DNA of 51,389 nt from CAZGXM01 sp964529795 (GTDB taxonomy: Bacteria; Bacillota; JADQBR01): positions 1-51,389 of the forward strand of contig CAZGXM010000010.1 of the NCBI GenBank assembly GCA_964529795.1. The letters are read 5' to 3'. Below the pieces are notes generated by a model, which was given only the letters and a program-made list of their open reading frames with translations, had not been told where the DNA came from and searched no databases. The position numbers and the translations under genes are program-made. Each line of letters starts with the position of its first letter. Positions within the stretch are counted from its first letter, which is position 1. Positions 1 through 7,798 of the stretch are shown in pieces.

Positions 1-33
1 ACGGTGATGACATGCTGCGTTCTGCCCGGCAAT

Positions 34-60
34 AAACCCCTCAGGGGTTTTTTTAATTTT
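34..60 (+). terminator. Intrinsic terminator of an upstream gene
   Basis: A 7-bp stem (AAACCCC / GGGGTTT) with a TCA loop is followed by a T-rich run. No gene in the window precedes it, so it probably ends a transcript entering from the left. The same 17-base core recurs as the ppdK terminator near 38305. Confidence 0.8.
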
Positions 61-76
61 TAGGACCATAGTCCTA
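61..76. promoter_or_regulatory. Palindromic operator candidate upstream of the Tad pilus operon
   Basis: The 16-mer TAGGACCATAGTCCTA has two perfectly complementary 6-base arms around CATA. It follows the upstream terminator directly and lies about 30 bases before a possible promoter for the pilin gene. It has no T-run of its own, so a DNA-binding site fits better than a terminator. The cognate regulator is unknown. Confidence 0.45.
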
Positions 77-105
77 CATTAATTGAGACCAGCGGTGGAT
101 TAAAT

Positions 106-133
106 TTGAGCTTTTATGTTGATAAACTTTAGT
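106..133 (+). promoter_or_regulatory. Possible sigma-A promoter for the Tad operon
   Basis: TTGAGC at 106-111 and TTTAGT at 128-133 are separated by 16 bases, about 30 bases before the pilin start codon. The -10 matches the consensus at only four of six positions, so this is tentative. Confidence 0.35.
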
Positions 134-165
134 AGGAAACAAAATCCAAACGGAGGTGGAAAGCA

Positions 166-345
166 ATGATCGGGTTAAAAAAATTTTTTATTGACCAAAA
201 AGGGCAGGCAATGACGGAGTATGGTTTGATTTTGGCGTTAATTGCGGTGTTACTCATCGGCACATTATTGCTGCTAAAAGATGAATTGGTAAACATGTTT
301 GGCAAAGTTATTAACGGCCTTCAGGGCCAGGCCCCCACCACATGA
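166..345 (+). CDS. flp: Flp-type (class IVb) major pilin, 59 aa
   Basis: This is the structural subunit of the Tad pilus. A short basic leader (about 13 residues) precedes the prepilin-peptidase site, G followed by QAMTEYGLILALIAV. Glu and Tyr sit at +5/+6 of the mature protein, as is canonical for Flp pilins. One hydrophobic helix (about residues 21-37) and a short polar tail follow. The start is ATG with GGAGGTGG 5 bases upstream. At 59 aa the length is normal for the family. It is the first gene of the pilus operon and is followed by a strong hairpin that may raise its level over the downstream genes. The leader is expected to be cleaved by the peptidase encoded next. Confidence 0.9.
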   Translation: MIGLKKFFIDQKGQAMTEYGLILALIAVLLIGTLLLLKDELVNMFGKVINGLQGQAPTT

Positions 346-362
346 GGTAGCATTTTAGCTGT

Positions 363-393
363 GCAAAGCCCTACTCCCGGAGTAGGGCTTTGC
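363..393 (+). repeat. 14-bp perfect hairpin between pilin and prepilin peptidase genes
   Basis: GCAAAGCCCTACTC pairs perfectly with GAGTAGGGCTTTGC across a 3-base loop. No T-run follows. The position, just after the abundant-product gene and before the biogenesis genes, suggests an mRNA 3'-end stabiliser or processing site, or partial attenuation, rather than a full terminator. Confidence 0.75.
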
Positions 394-416
394 TGCCAAA
401 ACAGGAGGGGAATTCA

Positions 417-932
417 ATGACGGCAAAAGTGCTGCTGGCAGGAATTTTAATAACCTGTTGTATTACGGATATAGTTGCAAGAAAAATTTATAACTGGGCT
501 TCCCTGGGCGGCGCCCTGGTCGGGTTGACACTGAACTGTTATTACTTTGGCCTGCATGGGCTTGCGCTTGCCGTTTTGGGATGGTTTACCGGCATTAGCA
601 TTCTCATTATTCCATATTCTCTGGGCGGTATTGGCGCCGGTGATGCAAAGCTTTTGGGTACAGTTGGCGCTTTCCTGGGTGCAGGGTTTGCCTGGAACTC
701 TTTTTTGCTTGCCGCAATTCTGGGAGGGATATATTCCGCGGCAGTACTGCTGTACCAGAGGAAGCTGTTGATTACGCTGAAATCCGCTTTCATTGGGTTG
801 GGGTTGCTGGTAATTGGCGGCTTAAAAATCAATATTCTGCCCTGTAATACGGAAAGTTCGCCACCGGTAACTATCCCGTACGGCCTGTTCCTGGGAGCCG
901 GCGCGCTTACGCTGCTTTATCTGGGGGGATAA
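417..932 (+). CDS. tadV: Prepilin peptidase TadV/CpaA (A24 family)
   Basis: This integral-membrane aspartic protease removes the leader of Flp-type prepilins. Both catalytic aspartates of the A24 family are visible: D18 in TDIVARKIYN and D76 in the GAGD motif. Several hydrophobic segments follow. It is a minimal A24 peptidase of about 171 aa without the N-methyltransferase domain of PilD, as is usual for TadV. The ATG at 417 is chosen because AGGAGGGG lies 7 bases before it. An in-frame upstream start at 390 would fall inside the hairpin. The stop is 3 bases before tadE, indicating an operon. Confidence 0.88.
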   Translation: MTAKVLLAGILITCCITDIVARKIYNWASLGGALVGLTLNCYYFGLHGLALAVLGWFTGISILIIPYSLGGIGAGDAKLLGTVGAFLGAGFAWNSFLLAAILGGIYSAAVLLYQRKLLITLKSAFIGLGLLVIGGLKINILPCNTESSPPVTIPYGLFLGAGALTLLYLGG

Positions 933-935
933 AAA

Positions 936-1331
936 ATGGTAATGGGAATATTGCGTAGCGAAAAAGGGCAGGCCCTGGTGGAAATGGCATTGGCGCTGCC
1001 GCTGCTGATATTCTTGTCACTGGGCACCTTGGAAGTGGGAAGGGTAATCCATGCCTATTTAATTGTTAACCATGCGGCGAGGGAAGGCGCGAGAATTGGT
1101 TCGCTTAGCGCTGCAGACGGTGAAATTATTAACCGGGTGCATGATGCACTGCCTTTGACAAACGAAAGTGAAACGCAAATTATCATTACCCCGGGGGAAG
1201 GGGACAGGCAGCCGGGAGAAAGTGTCTCCGTAGAAGTCCGTTATCCCTTGGATATTTACTCGCCGGTAATCAGCGACTTTTTACCGGAACCGTTTATTGT
1301 CCGGTCCAGAATAACTATGAGGGTGGAATAA
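936..1331 (+). CDS. tadE: Pseudopilin/pilus assembly protein TadE
   Basis: The N-terminus reads SEKGQALVEMALALPLLIFL, the TadE motif: a prepilin-like G-Q-A-x-V-E leader and transmembrane helix. A helical stretch (NHAAREGARIGS) follows, then a beta-rich extracytoplasmic domain ending in RSRITMRVE. At 131 aa the size fits TadE. It is a minor pseudopilin processed by TadV and needed for pilus assembly. The start is ATG 936 with GGGGGA upstream; ATG 942 is also possible. It lies directly behind tadV. Confidence 0.85.
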   Translation: MVMGILRSEKGQALVEMALALPLLIFLSLGTLEVGRVIHAYLIVNHAAREGARIGSLSAADGEIINRVHDALPLTNESETQIIITPGEGDRQPGESVSVEVRYPLDIYSPVISDFLPEPFIVRSRITMRVE

Positions 1332-1348
1332 CCGGGAGTGACAGGCAG

Positions 1349-2302
1349 GTGTTCAAGGATCTTAATGTCTTAAAAAATAGCAGGGGAAACATTCTCGTTC
1401 TCCTTGCTTTGTCAATGAGTTTGTTTCTGGCAGTGTCAGCGCTGATTGTTGACATGGGATTGACTTTGCTTGCAAAGGAAAAATTGCAGCACGGGTTGGA
1501 TGCCGGGGCTTTGGCGGGTACCGGGGAACTGGCCGCTAATCCCGGCAACGCCCTGGCTGTGGCTGAGAAATATCTCTTGGAAAATGTCCCCAATGTGAGC
1601 GGTTACACTATCACTGAAGCAGCAAACGGGATAGGGCTAAACTTGTGGGGAAAACAGGATGTCAGTTACTTTTTTGCACCGTTTTTCGGGTTTAACCGGG
1701 GTGTTGTAGATGCGTCCGCCTCGGCGCGATTGGGTGCTGTAACGGGTATCAGGGGCGCGGCGCCCCTGGCAGTGGAACAACACAATTTTGTTTTTGGGCA
1801 GCCTTATACTTTGAAACAATCTCCCCGCGGGTTTATGTTTCGGAATTATTTAGGCTCCGGCAACTTTGGCGCCCTGGCGCTGGGTGGCAGCGGCGCTTCC
1901 CGGTACGAGGAGAACTTAAAACAGGGTTTTCAGGAAATGCTGGCTGTTGGTGATGTGGTGGAAACCCAGACCGGAAATATTTCCGGCGCTACCAGTAGAG
2001 GCATTAACTACCGTTTGCAGCAGTGCAAGCATAATCCGCGGTGTACACCGGATTATTTTCAACCCGGTTGTCCAAGGATTCTCCTGGTACCGGTGTACAA
2101 GGAACTGGGAGAAGTGTCTGGGCAGGTTAAGCAGGTTGAAATTGTGGGATTTTCCGCATTTTTTGTCACCGAAGTGGCAGGGAACGGTACAGATAATGAA
2201 ATAACGGGGTATTTTGTGGAAACTGTTGCAGCTGGGACTACAAGGGACAGTGCCCGGAATTTTGGCCTGAAGACAGTGCGGTTGGCAAAAGGAGATGAGT
2301 AA
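1349..2302 (+). CDS. Tad pilus-associated TadG-like protein with Flp-like N-terminus
   Basis: The N-terminal region (about residues 12-40) has a basic stretch and one hydrophobic helix. It is followed by KEKLQHGLDAGALAGTGELA, the helix seen in TadG/TadE-like proteins with a DUF2134-type domain. A roughly 250-residue extracytoplasmic region follows, with two Cys near the middle (CKHNPRC). No von Willebrand A domain is evident, so it is shorter than proteobacterial TadG (317 aa). The GTG start has only a weak GGGAG upstream, suggesting low expression. It sits between tadE and cpaB in the operon. The TadG-like assignment follows context and the N-terminal pattern. Confidence 0.65.
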   Translation: MFKDLNVLKNSRGNILVLLALSMSLFLAVSALIVDMGLTLLAKEKLQHGLDAGALAGTGELAANPGNALAVAEKYLLENVPNVSGYTITEAANGIGLNLWGKQDVSYFFAPFFGFNRGVVDASASARLGAVTGIRGAAPLAVEQHNFVFGQPYTLKQSPRGFMFRNYLGSGNFGALALGGSGASRYEENLKQGFQEMLAVGDVVETQTGNISGATSRGINYRLQQCKHNPRCTPDYFQPGCPRILLVPVYKELGEVSGQVKQVEIVGFSAFFVTEVAGNGTDNEITGYFVETVAAGTTRDSARNFGLKTVRLAKGDE

Positions 2303-2305
2303 CAG

Positions 2306-3022
2306 ATGCGAAAGAAACTGATATTTTTGTCTTTGTTTTTTGCCCTGGCGGCCGGTCTGAGCACGTACCTGTTTTTGCACAAATTAGAGGCTACAACCGC
2401 TAAAGATCTGGAAACGACCGAAGTCCTGGTGGCGGTTAAGGAGATTGCACCTTACCAGCGGCTCACTGCGGCAGATGTGGTAACCAAAGAAGTAAGCAAT
2501 AACTTGCTTTTACCCGGCGCGCTGCAAAGTCTGACCAGCATGGGGGAAGCGGTGGCCAAGGTACCTATCTACCCGGGCGAGCAGATAATAGAGAAAAAGC
2601 TGCTTTATCCTTCGCAAGCGGTGGCGGGTCTTAGTTTCAAAATAACTCCCGGGAAAAGAGCCGTCACTATTGGTGTGGACAACGTCCAGGGCTTAGCCGG
2701 CTTGGTCAAGCCCGGGGACAGAGTGGATGTCTTGGCGACAATTGAACCCCCGGCCGGTGGGGAAAGCACTGACAACCGGCCAAAAGCGGTTCAGGTGGTG
2801 GAAAATGTGCGCCTACTGGCGGTGAACCAGTCCCTTGACCGGGAGAAAGGCGGGGTAAAAATGGCTACGGTCAGTGTGGAAGTGGATCCCAGGGAAGCGC
2901 AGGCATTGGTGCTGGCGGCTAACTTGGGAAGGTTGCATTTAGCCTTGCGGTCCAATGAGGATGAGCGTATTATCAACAGTACCCCGCTGGGAGTGGATTA
3001 TTTGTTCGGAAGGGGTGAGTAG
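2306..3022 (+). CDS. cpaB: Flp pilus assembly protein CpaB/RcpC (SAF domain)
   Basis: An N-terminal membrane anchor (about residues 5-22) is followed by a SAF domain (about 38-105: VLVAVKEIAPYQRLTAADVV, then PGEQI). A RcpC/CpaB domain comes next (GKRAVTIGVDNVQGLAGLVKPGDRVDV, truncated here by description). Members are extracytoplasmic and in diderms assist the secretin. Here, with no secretin gene present, it more likely acts at the cell wall. The 238 aa length is typical. The start is ATG 2306 with GGAGATGAG upstream, 3 bases after the preceding stop. Confidence 0.85.
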   Translation: MRKKLIFLSLFFALAAGLSTYLFLHKLEATTAKDLETTEVLVAVKEIAPYQRLTAADVVTKEVSNNLLLPGALQSLTSMGEAVAKVPIYPGEQIIEKKLLYPSQAVAGLSFKITPGKRAVTIGVDNVQGLAGLVKPGDRVDVLATIEPPAGGESTDNRPKAVQVVENVRLLAVNQSLDREKGGVKMATVSVEVDPREAQALVLAANLGRLHLALRSNEDERIINSTPLGVDYLFGRGE

Positions 3023-3025
3023 CCT

Positions 3026-4216
3026 ATGGAACAGACAACGGTGGCAATTGTTGATGACATTGTCCAGACACGCCAAGACATTTCCCGCTTGCTATATTTT
3101 GAAAAGGACATTGCCGTTATCGGTGAGGCGGGAAATGGAAATGAGGCGATAGCCCTGGTGGAGCACAGTAAGCCTGATGTTGTGCTGATGGATATCAACA
3201 TGCCGGGCTTGGACGGTATTCGCGCCACTGAAGAGATTACTGCCCGCTATCCCAATACAGCTATTATCATCATATCCATCCAGGGAGAGCAGGAATATTT
3301 AAAAAAGGCCATGATGGCCGGGGCACGGGAGTACCTGATCAAACCCTTTAGCGGTGACGAACTGGCAAATACAATCAGGCAGGTTAGCCAAATCGCAAAG
3401 CGCCGTGCAGCAGGCGATACGGGTGCAATGCCCCCTTCAACTCCCCGCCGGGCAAAGGTTGTCAGTGTTTTTTCCGGTAAAGGTGGTTCGGGAAAGAGTT
3501 TTTTGGCTGTTAACCTGAGTGTAGTATTATCCAGGGCGGCCAAAGTTGCGGTCATGGACCTGGATATTCAATTTGGCGATGTTGCCGTCATGTTTGGCTT
3601 AAGTCCAAAACGTACCCTGGAACAGTTAATGGAGGAGGAAAAGCTGGATTGGGACACATTGCAGGGTTATTTAGTACCCCATTTGTCCGGGGTGCAGGTG
3701 CTGCCGGGTGTGGGGGACGTGGGGAACAGCGAAAAAGTTGACCGTGCTTCCCTGGAAAAAATAATCAGTTGTCTAAGGGAGCGATTTGACTATATAATAT
3801 TGGACCTGTCCACGGGTTTTAACGATATCAACCTTATGGCCATGGATACATCTGATTTGGTCTTGCAAGTGGTTACCCCGGACTTACCTTCGTTAAAATC
3901 TGCCATAGGTGCCCGGGCAGTATTTGATGGCTTGGGTTATTTGCATAAAGTTCAGCTGGTGCAAAACCTGGTTGGCAGAACTGGAAGCATTAAAACATCC
4001 GCCATGGCACAAAATCTGGAGTGTTCCCCGGTTGTATCAATTCCCTATGAGGAAAAAACGGTTTTGAGCGGGGTAAATAAAGGAGTGCCGCCGGCTTTGA
4101 CCCGGTTACACACTGGCTTAAACGAAGTTTTTGGCAAACTGGGCATGTTGGTGAGCGGAAACTCATTTACCAACCCGGAATCTCCGGGACTGCTGAAAAA
4201 GATCTTTAGCTTTTAG
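3026..4216 (+). CDS. tadZ: Pilus localisation protein TadZ/CpaE: receiver domain fused to ParA/MinD ATPase
   Basis: Residues 1-120 form a response-regulator receiver domain with the full phosphorylation set: D10/D11, phospho-acceptor D56 in VVLMDINMPG, S84 and K106 in LIKPF. Residues about 144-370 form a MinD/ParA-type ATPase with a deviant Walker A (SGKGGSGKS, K152 and K157) and the motif VAVMDLDIQFGD. TadZ places the Tad machine at the cell pole. Many CpaE/TadZ receivers are degenerate, so an intact one suggests control by a histidine kinase, none of which is encoded nearby. It sits between cpaB and tadA. Confidence 0.88.
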   Translation: MEQTTVAIVDDIVQTRQDISRLLYFEKDIAVIGEAGNGNEAIALVEHSKPDVVLMDINMPGLDGIRATEEITARYPNTAIIIISIQGEQEYLKKAMMAGAREYLIKPFSGDELANTIRQVSQIAKRRAAGDTGAMPPSTPRRAKVVSVFSGKGGSGKSFLAVNLSVVLSRAAKVAVMDLDIQFGDVAVMFGLSPKRTLEQLMEEEKLDWDTLQGYLVPHLSGVQVLPGVGDVGNSEKVDRASLEKIISCLRERFDYIILDLSTGFNDINLMAMDTSDLVLQVVTPDLPSLKSAIGARAVFDGLGYLHKVQLVQNLVGRTGSIKTSAMAQNLECSPVVSIPYEEKTVLSGVNKGVPPALTRLHTGLNEVFGKLGMLVSGNSFTNPESPGLLKKIFSF

Positions 4217-4227
4217 GAGGACGGGAC

Positions 4228-5532
4228 ATGACATTGTTGGAACGATTGGAAAGAAATCAATATCAGGTTCCCCGGTCAACGGTGATGGAAAGAGGCAGTT
4301 TGAAAAAGAAAGTACATGAAATGGTCATTGGTGAACTGGGAAAATTTGGTCATCCTTCCTGGAACGGGGAAAGTGAGCTGGAAAGCAAAATCCGTGAGAC
4401 AGCTCACCGGATACTCACGGAAGAAAGCAATTTGTCCAAGACAGCCCGGGAACAGTTGATTCAGGAAATTATCAACAATGCTGTGGGTTACGGTCCGATT
4501 CAGGAACTGTTACAGGATACCCGGGTTTCCGAAATCATGGTCAACGGCACTGAGCAAATTTTCGTTGAACGAAACGGTCGTTTGGAAAAAACTAACGTTA
4601 AATTTGAAAGTCATGAACAGCTGCTTAATGTAATTGAACGGATAGTGGCACCGCTGGGGCGGCGTATTGATGAAAGCATGCCCATGGTGGATGCCCGCCT
4701 CAAGGACGGGTCCAGGGTAAATGCCATTATCCCCCCGTTGTCTTTAAAAGGGCCGGTGCTTACCATCAGAAAGTTTTCACAAAAGCCGCTGGAAGTAAGG
4801 GATTTAGTTGAACTGGGCACTCTCTCGGAAGAGATGGCGGTATTTTTGGAAGCTTGTGTAAAGGCCAGGTTAAACATAATTGTTTCGGGGGGGACCGGTT
4901 CAGGGAAAACCACAACGCTAAACGTTCTTTCTTCCTTTATTCCCGCAGCTGAACGTATTGTTACCATTGAGGATGCTGCAGAACTGCAGCTGATGCAAGC
5001 ACATGTAGTGCCGCTGGAAACCAGACCGCCAAATATTGAGGGGCGCGGTGAAGTGACCATCAGGGATTTGGTTCGCAATGCCCTGCGCATGCGCCCGGAT
5101 AGGATCGTGGTGGGCGAGGTGCGTAGCGGTGAAGCCTTGGACATGCTTCAGGCAATGAATACCGGGCATGATGGCTCCCTGACCACGGGACATGCCAACT
5201 CACCCCGTGACCTGCTGTCCCGTTTGGAGACCATGGTATTGATGGCGGGGATGGAACTGCCGGTCAGAGCCATCAGGGAGCAGATTGCTTCGGCTATTGA
5301 CCTGATTATTCAGCAGGCCAGGATGAGTGACGGCAGGCGGCGCATCACGTACATTACTGAAGTACAGGGAATGGAAGGAGATGTAATCGTCCTCCAGGAT
5401 TTATTTCGTTATACCAACGATGGCTTTAAAAAAGGTTTCTGGCCCACTGGAATACGTCCTAAATTTATGGAGCGAATTTTGGCTGAAAATATTCAATTGC
5501 CGACAAATATATTTTCCACGTTTACCGGGTGA
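4228..5532 (+). CDS. tadA: Pilus assembly ATPase TadA/CpaF
   Basis: This secretion ATPase of the VirB11/GspE superfamily powers Flp pilus extension. An N-terminal helical domain precedes the motor. Walker A is GGTGSGKTTT near residues 220-230. An Asp box (TIEDAAELQL), a Walker B region (MRPDRIVVGEVRSGEA) and the His box (NTGHDGSLTTGHANS) follow. At 434 aa it has full family length. The start is ATG with AGGAGG 10 bases upstream. It lies between tadZ and tadB in the same operon. Confidence 0.93.
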   Translation: MTLLERLERNQYQVPRSTVMERGSLKKKVHEMVIGELGKFGHPSWNGESELESKIRETAHRILTEESNLSKTAREQLIQEIINNAVGYGPIQELLQDTRVSEIMVNGTEQIFVERNGRLEKTNVKFESHEQLLNVIERIVAPLGRRIDESMPMVDARLKDGSRVNAIIPPLSLKGPVLTIRKFSQKPLEVRDLVELGTLSEEMAVFLEACVKARLNIIVSGGTGSGKTTTLNVLSSFIPAAERIVTIEDAAELQLMQAHVVPLETRPPNIEGRGEVTIRDLVRNALRMRPDRIVVGEVRSGEALDMLQAMNTGHDGSLTTGHANSPRDLLSRLETMVLMAGMELPVRAIREQIASAIDLIIQQARMSDGRRRITYITEVQGMEGDVIVLQDLFRYTNDGFKKGFWPTGIRPKFMERILAENIQLPTNIFSTFTG

Positions 5533-5538
5533 TGCCTG

Positions 5539-6468
5539 ATGACGGTGATTATCAGTCTCTTTGTTTTTGCCTGGTGCTTGGTGGTATTGTTGGGATTTTT
5601 CAGTGCGGTGGAAGACAAAATACGGCTGGATGCTTTACTGCAGGAGATTGGATTGAACAAGGGCGGATTACGTCAAAAAAGGTCTGTTGAAGGCAAAAAA
5701 ATTTTTCGCCGGTTGGGAAAAAAGATAGCGTTGTCCCGCCGGCTGGTCAACTGCTTTCAGCAAGCCGGAGTCCCCCTGCGGATTGAAGAAATTGTTTTCA
5801 CAGCATTGTTTGCGGCTGCTGTTATCACTTTCTTGATAATATCAAACCATGTCGTACAGGCTGTGGTCGTGGGAATTGTTGCCATCTTTTTTCCGGCCTT
5901 GTGGTTGGCAAGCATGCGGCGAAAAAGGCTGCAAAAGTTTAACAGCCAGTTGGGTGAAGCGCTGGTATTAATGGCTAATTCCCTGCGTGCTGGGTTTAGT
6001 TTTTTACAAGCAATGGATTTAATCTCTAAAGAATCACCTGTGCCATTGAGAGATGAGTTTTCAATGGTTTTAAGGGAAATACAGTTGGGCGTACCTACAG
6101 AAAAAGCATTGGCAGGCATGGCGGAACGGATTGCCAGTGCAGACCTGGAAATGATGGTTACCGCTGTGTTGATACAAAGGCAGGTAGGCGGAAATTTGGC
6201 GGAGGTGCTGGAGAAAATTGCCGGAACCATCAAGGAACGCGTCCGTATCAAAGGTGAGATTAAAACTCTCACCGCCCAGGGGAGGATTTCCGGAATAATC
6301 ATCGGTTTACTGCCCATGGTGCTGGCAGCGGTGCTCATCTTTGTCAACCCGGAATACATAAAGGTGTTAATTTCAGACCCTATTGGACCGGTGTTAATAT
6401 TTTTCGGGTTACTCTCTCAACTGCTGGGTGCATTGATGATCAAAAAAATTGTTTCTCTGGGTTTGTAA
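5539..6468 (+). CDS. tadB: Tad pilus inner-membrane platform protein TadB (T2SF domain)
   Basis: Hydrophobic segments at the N-terminus, near residues 90-125 and near the C-terminus flank a cytoplasmic T2SF/GspF domain (FNSQLGEALVLMANSLRAGF, then MVLREIQLGVPTEKAL). With TadC it forms the membrane platform on which TadA works. The 309 aa length is typical. ATG 5539 follows the tadA stop by 6 bases, with GGTGATG upstream. It is paired with tadC, which follows. Confidence 0.88.
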   Translation: MTVIISLFVFAWCLVVLLGFFSAVEDKIRLDALLQEIGLNKGGLRQKRSVEGKKIFRRLGKKIALSRRLVNCFQQAGVPLRIEEIVFTALFAAAVITFLIISNHVVQAVVVGIVAIFFPALWLASMRRKRLQKFNSQLGEALVLMANSLRAGFSFLQAMDLISKESPVPLRDEFSMVLREIQLGVPTEKALAGMAERIASADLEMMVTAVLIQRQVGGNLAEVLEKIAGTIKERVRIKGEIKTLTAQGRISGIIIGLLPMVLAAVLIFVNPEYIKVLISDPIGPVLIFFGLLSQLLGALMIKKIVSLGL

Positions 6469-6483
6469 AAGGAGGGAACAACC

Positions 6484-7377
6484 GTGGGACCGTCCTTTCT
6501 GGTGTCGTTGGCCGTATTTTTTCTTGTACTTGCGCTCTTTACGTCGGCAGACCCAATCAGGCAAAGGCTGAATAAATACTCGCCTAAAATTAGTACTCAT
6601 AACAATAAACTTCAAGAACCATTTACCCAAAGAATTATTGGGCCGCTGCGCCGTTGGATGATAAAAAAATTCTCCGGTTTATTACCAAAAGGGAAAAAAG
6701 AAATCTGGCAAAAGCGGCTTTGGCGGGCCGGTTTTATTACCGCCATACCTGCCGATTTGGCGGCTGCGAAATTAGTGAGTGCAACAATTACGGCAGTTGT
6801 ACCGCTTTTATTACTATTGGACAAAGAATTTCATTTACTGTCAGCAGGGCAGGCCGTGATCCCTGCGGCGATCATGGGTTACTTGTTTCCGGACCTGATT
6901 ATCGCACGCCGTATTGCCTTACGAAAGCGGAAAGCCGAGAGAGAACTTCCTGACTGTTTGGATTTGCTGACCATCAGTGTCGAAGCGGGTTTGGGATTGG
7001 ATGCGGCACTGATGCGGGTGATGGAAAAAGGCAAGGGTGTTTTGGCCCAGGAGTTTGCTTACCTTTTACGGGAACTGCAGATGGGGCAGTCCAGAAAAAG
7101 GGCATGGCGTAATTTGGCAGAGAGGGTCGGTACCGAGGGGGTTAACAATTTTACAGCCGCAGTTATTCAGGCTGAACAGTTAGGTGTCGGTTTGACTCAT
7201 GTATTGCGGTCCCAGGGAAATCAGGTAAGGATGAAACACCGTCAGGCTGTGGAGGAACAGGCAATGAAAGCGCCGGTGAAAATGCTGCTGCCATTAGTGC
7301 TGTTTATTTTTCCCACCATGTTTATTGTTTTGCTTGGGCCGGCATTAATTCAAATTGTCAGGGTGTTGGGACAGTGA
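6484..7377 (+). CDS. tadC: Tad pilus inner-membrane platform protein TadC (T2SF domain)
   Basis: The protein has an N-terminal membrane segment, a basic cytoplasmic region, and two central membrane segments near residues 95-140. A T2SF domain (ELPDCLDLLTISVEAGLGLD, then LLRELQMGQSRKRAW) and a C-terminal helix (MLLPLVLFIFPTMFIVLLGP) follow. It pairs with TadB. The GTG start at 6484 has a strong AAAGGAGGG 8 bases upstream. Its stop overlaps the start of the DUF192 gene by 4 bases, so that gene is translationally coupled to the pilus operon. Confidence 0.88.
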   Translation: MGPSFLVSLAVFFLVLALFTSADPIRQRLNKYSPKISTHNNKLQEPFTQRIIGPLRRWMIKKFSGLLPKGKKEIWQKRLWRAGFITAIPADLAAAKLVSATITAVVPLLLLLDKEFHLLSAGQAVIPAAIMGYLFPDLIIARRIALRKRKAERELPDCLDLLTISVEAGLGLDAALMRVMEKGKGVLAQEFAYLLRELQMGQSRKRAWRNLAERVGTEGVNNFTAAVIQAEQLGVGLTHVLRSQGNQVRMKHRQAVEEQAMKAPVKMLLPLVLFIFPTMFIVLLGPALIQIVRVLGQ

Positions 7378-7739
7378 AATTTTATCCGATGACAATTTCA
7401 GTGCCGGCCAAAGGTGAGCTAATAGCGTCTACAACTGCAGTTGCTGATACATTTTTCCGCCGTTTGAAAGGTTTGCTGGGAGTGAAACAGTTACCTCCGG
7501 GCAGTGCATTATTGATTAAGCCCTGTTCTTCAATTCATACCTTTGGGATGAAATTTGCCATCGATGTAATTTTTCTGGATACTGCCAGGACAGTATCTGC
7601 AGTTTATCCCGATGTCAAGCCCGGCAGAATTGTGACAGGCGGCCCCGATGCTGCGGTAGCTTTGGAGGTGCCCCGAGGTACCGTCAGACGAGCGGCAATT
7701 GTCAGGGGAGACCAACTAAACATTTGCCAAGGATCCTGA
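7374..7739 (+). CDS. DUF192 family protein
   Basis: This 121-aa protein shows the DUF192 pattern: DTFFRRLKGLLGVKQLP, then IHTFGMKFAIDVIFLD and ALEVPRG near the end. DUF192 is a small beta-barrel-like domain of unresolved function, often near pilus or secretion genes. No signal peptide is evident. The GTG start overlaps the tadC stop (GTGA), so it is translated as the last gene of the Tad operon. The family call is firm; any role in the pilus is inferred from coupling only. Confidence 0.82.
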   Translation: MKFYPMTISVPAKGELIASTTAVADTFFRRLKGLLGVKQLPPGSALLIKPCSSIHTFGMKFAIDVIFLDTARTVSAVYPDVKPGRIVTGGPDAAVALEVPRGTVRRAAIVRGDQLNICQGS

Positions 7740-7798
7740 AAACCTGAAACTTTTTTGTTGAGCAATTTCTGGTCCTGTCCAGGGGAGGGGGATTCTGT

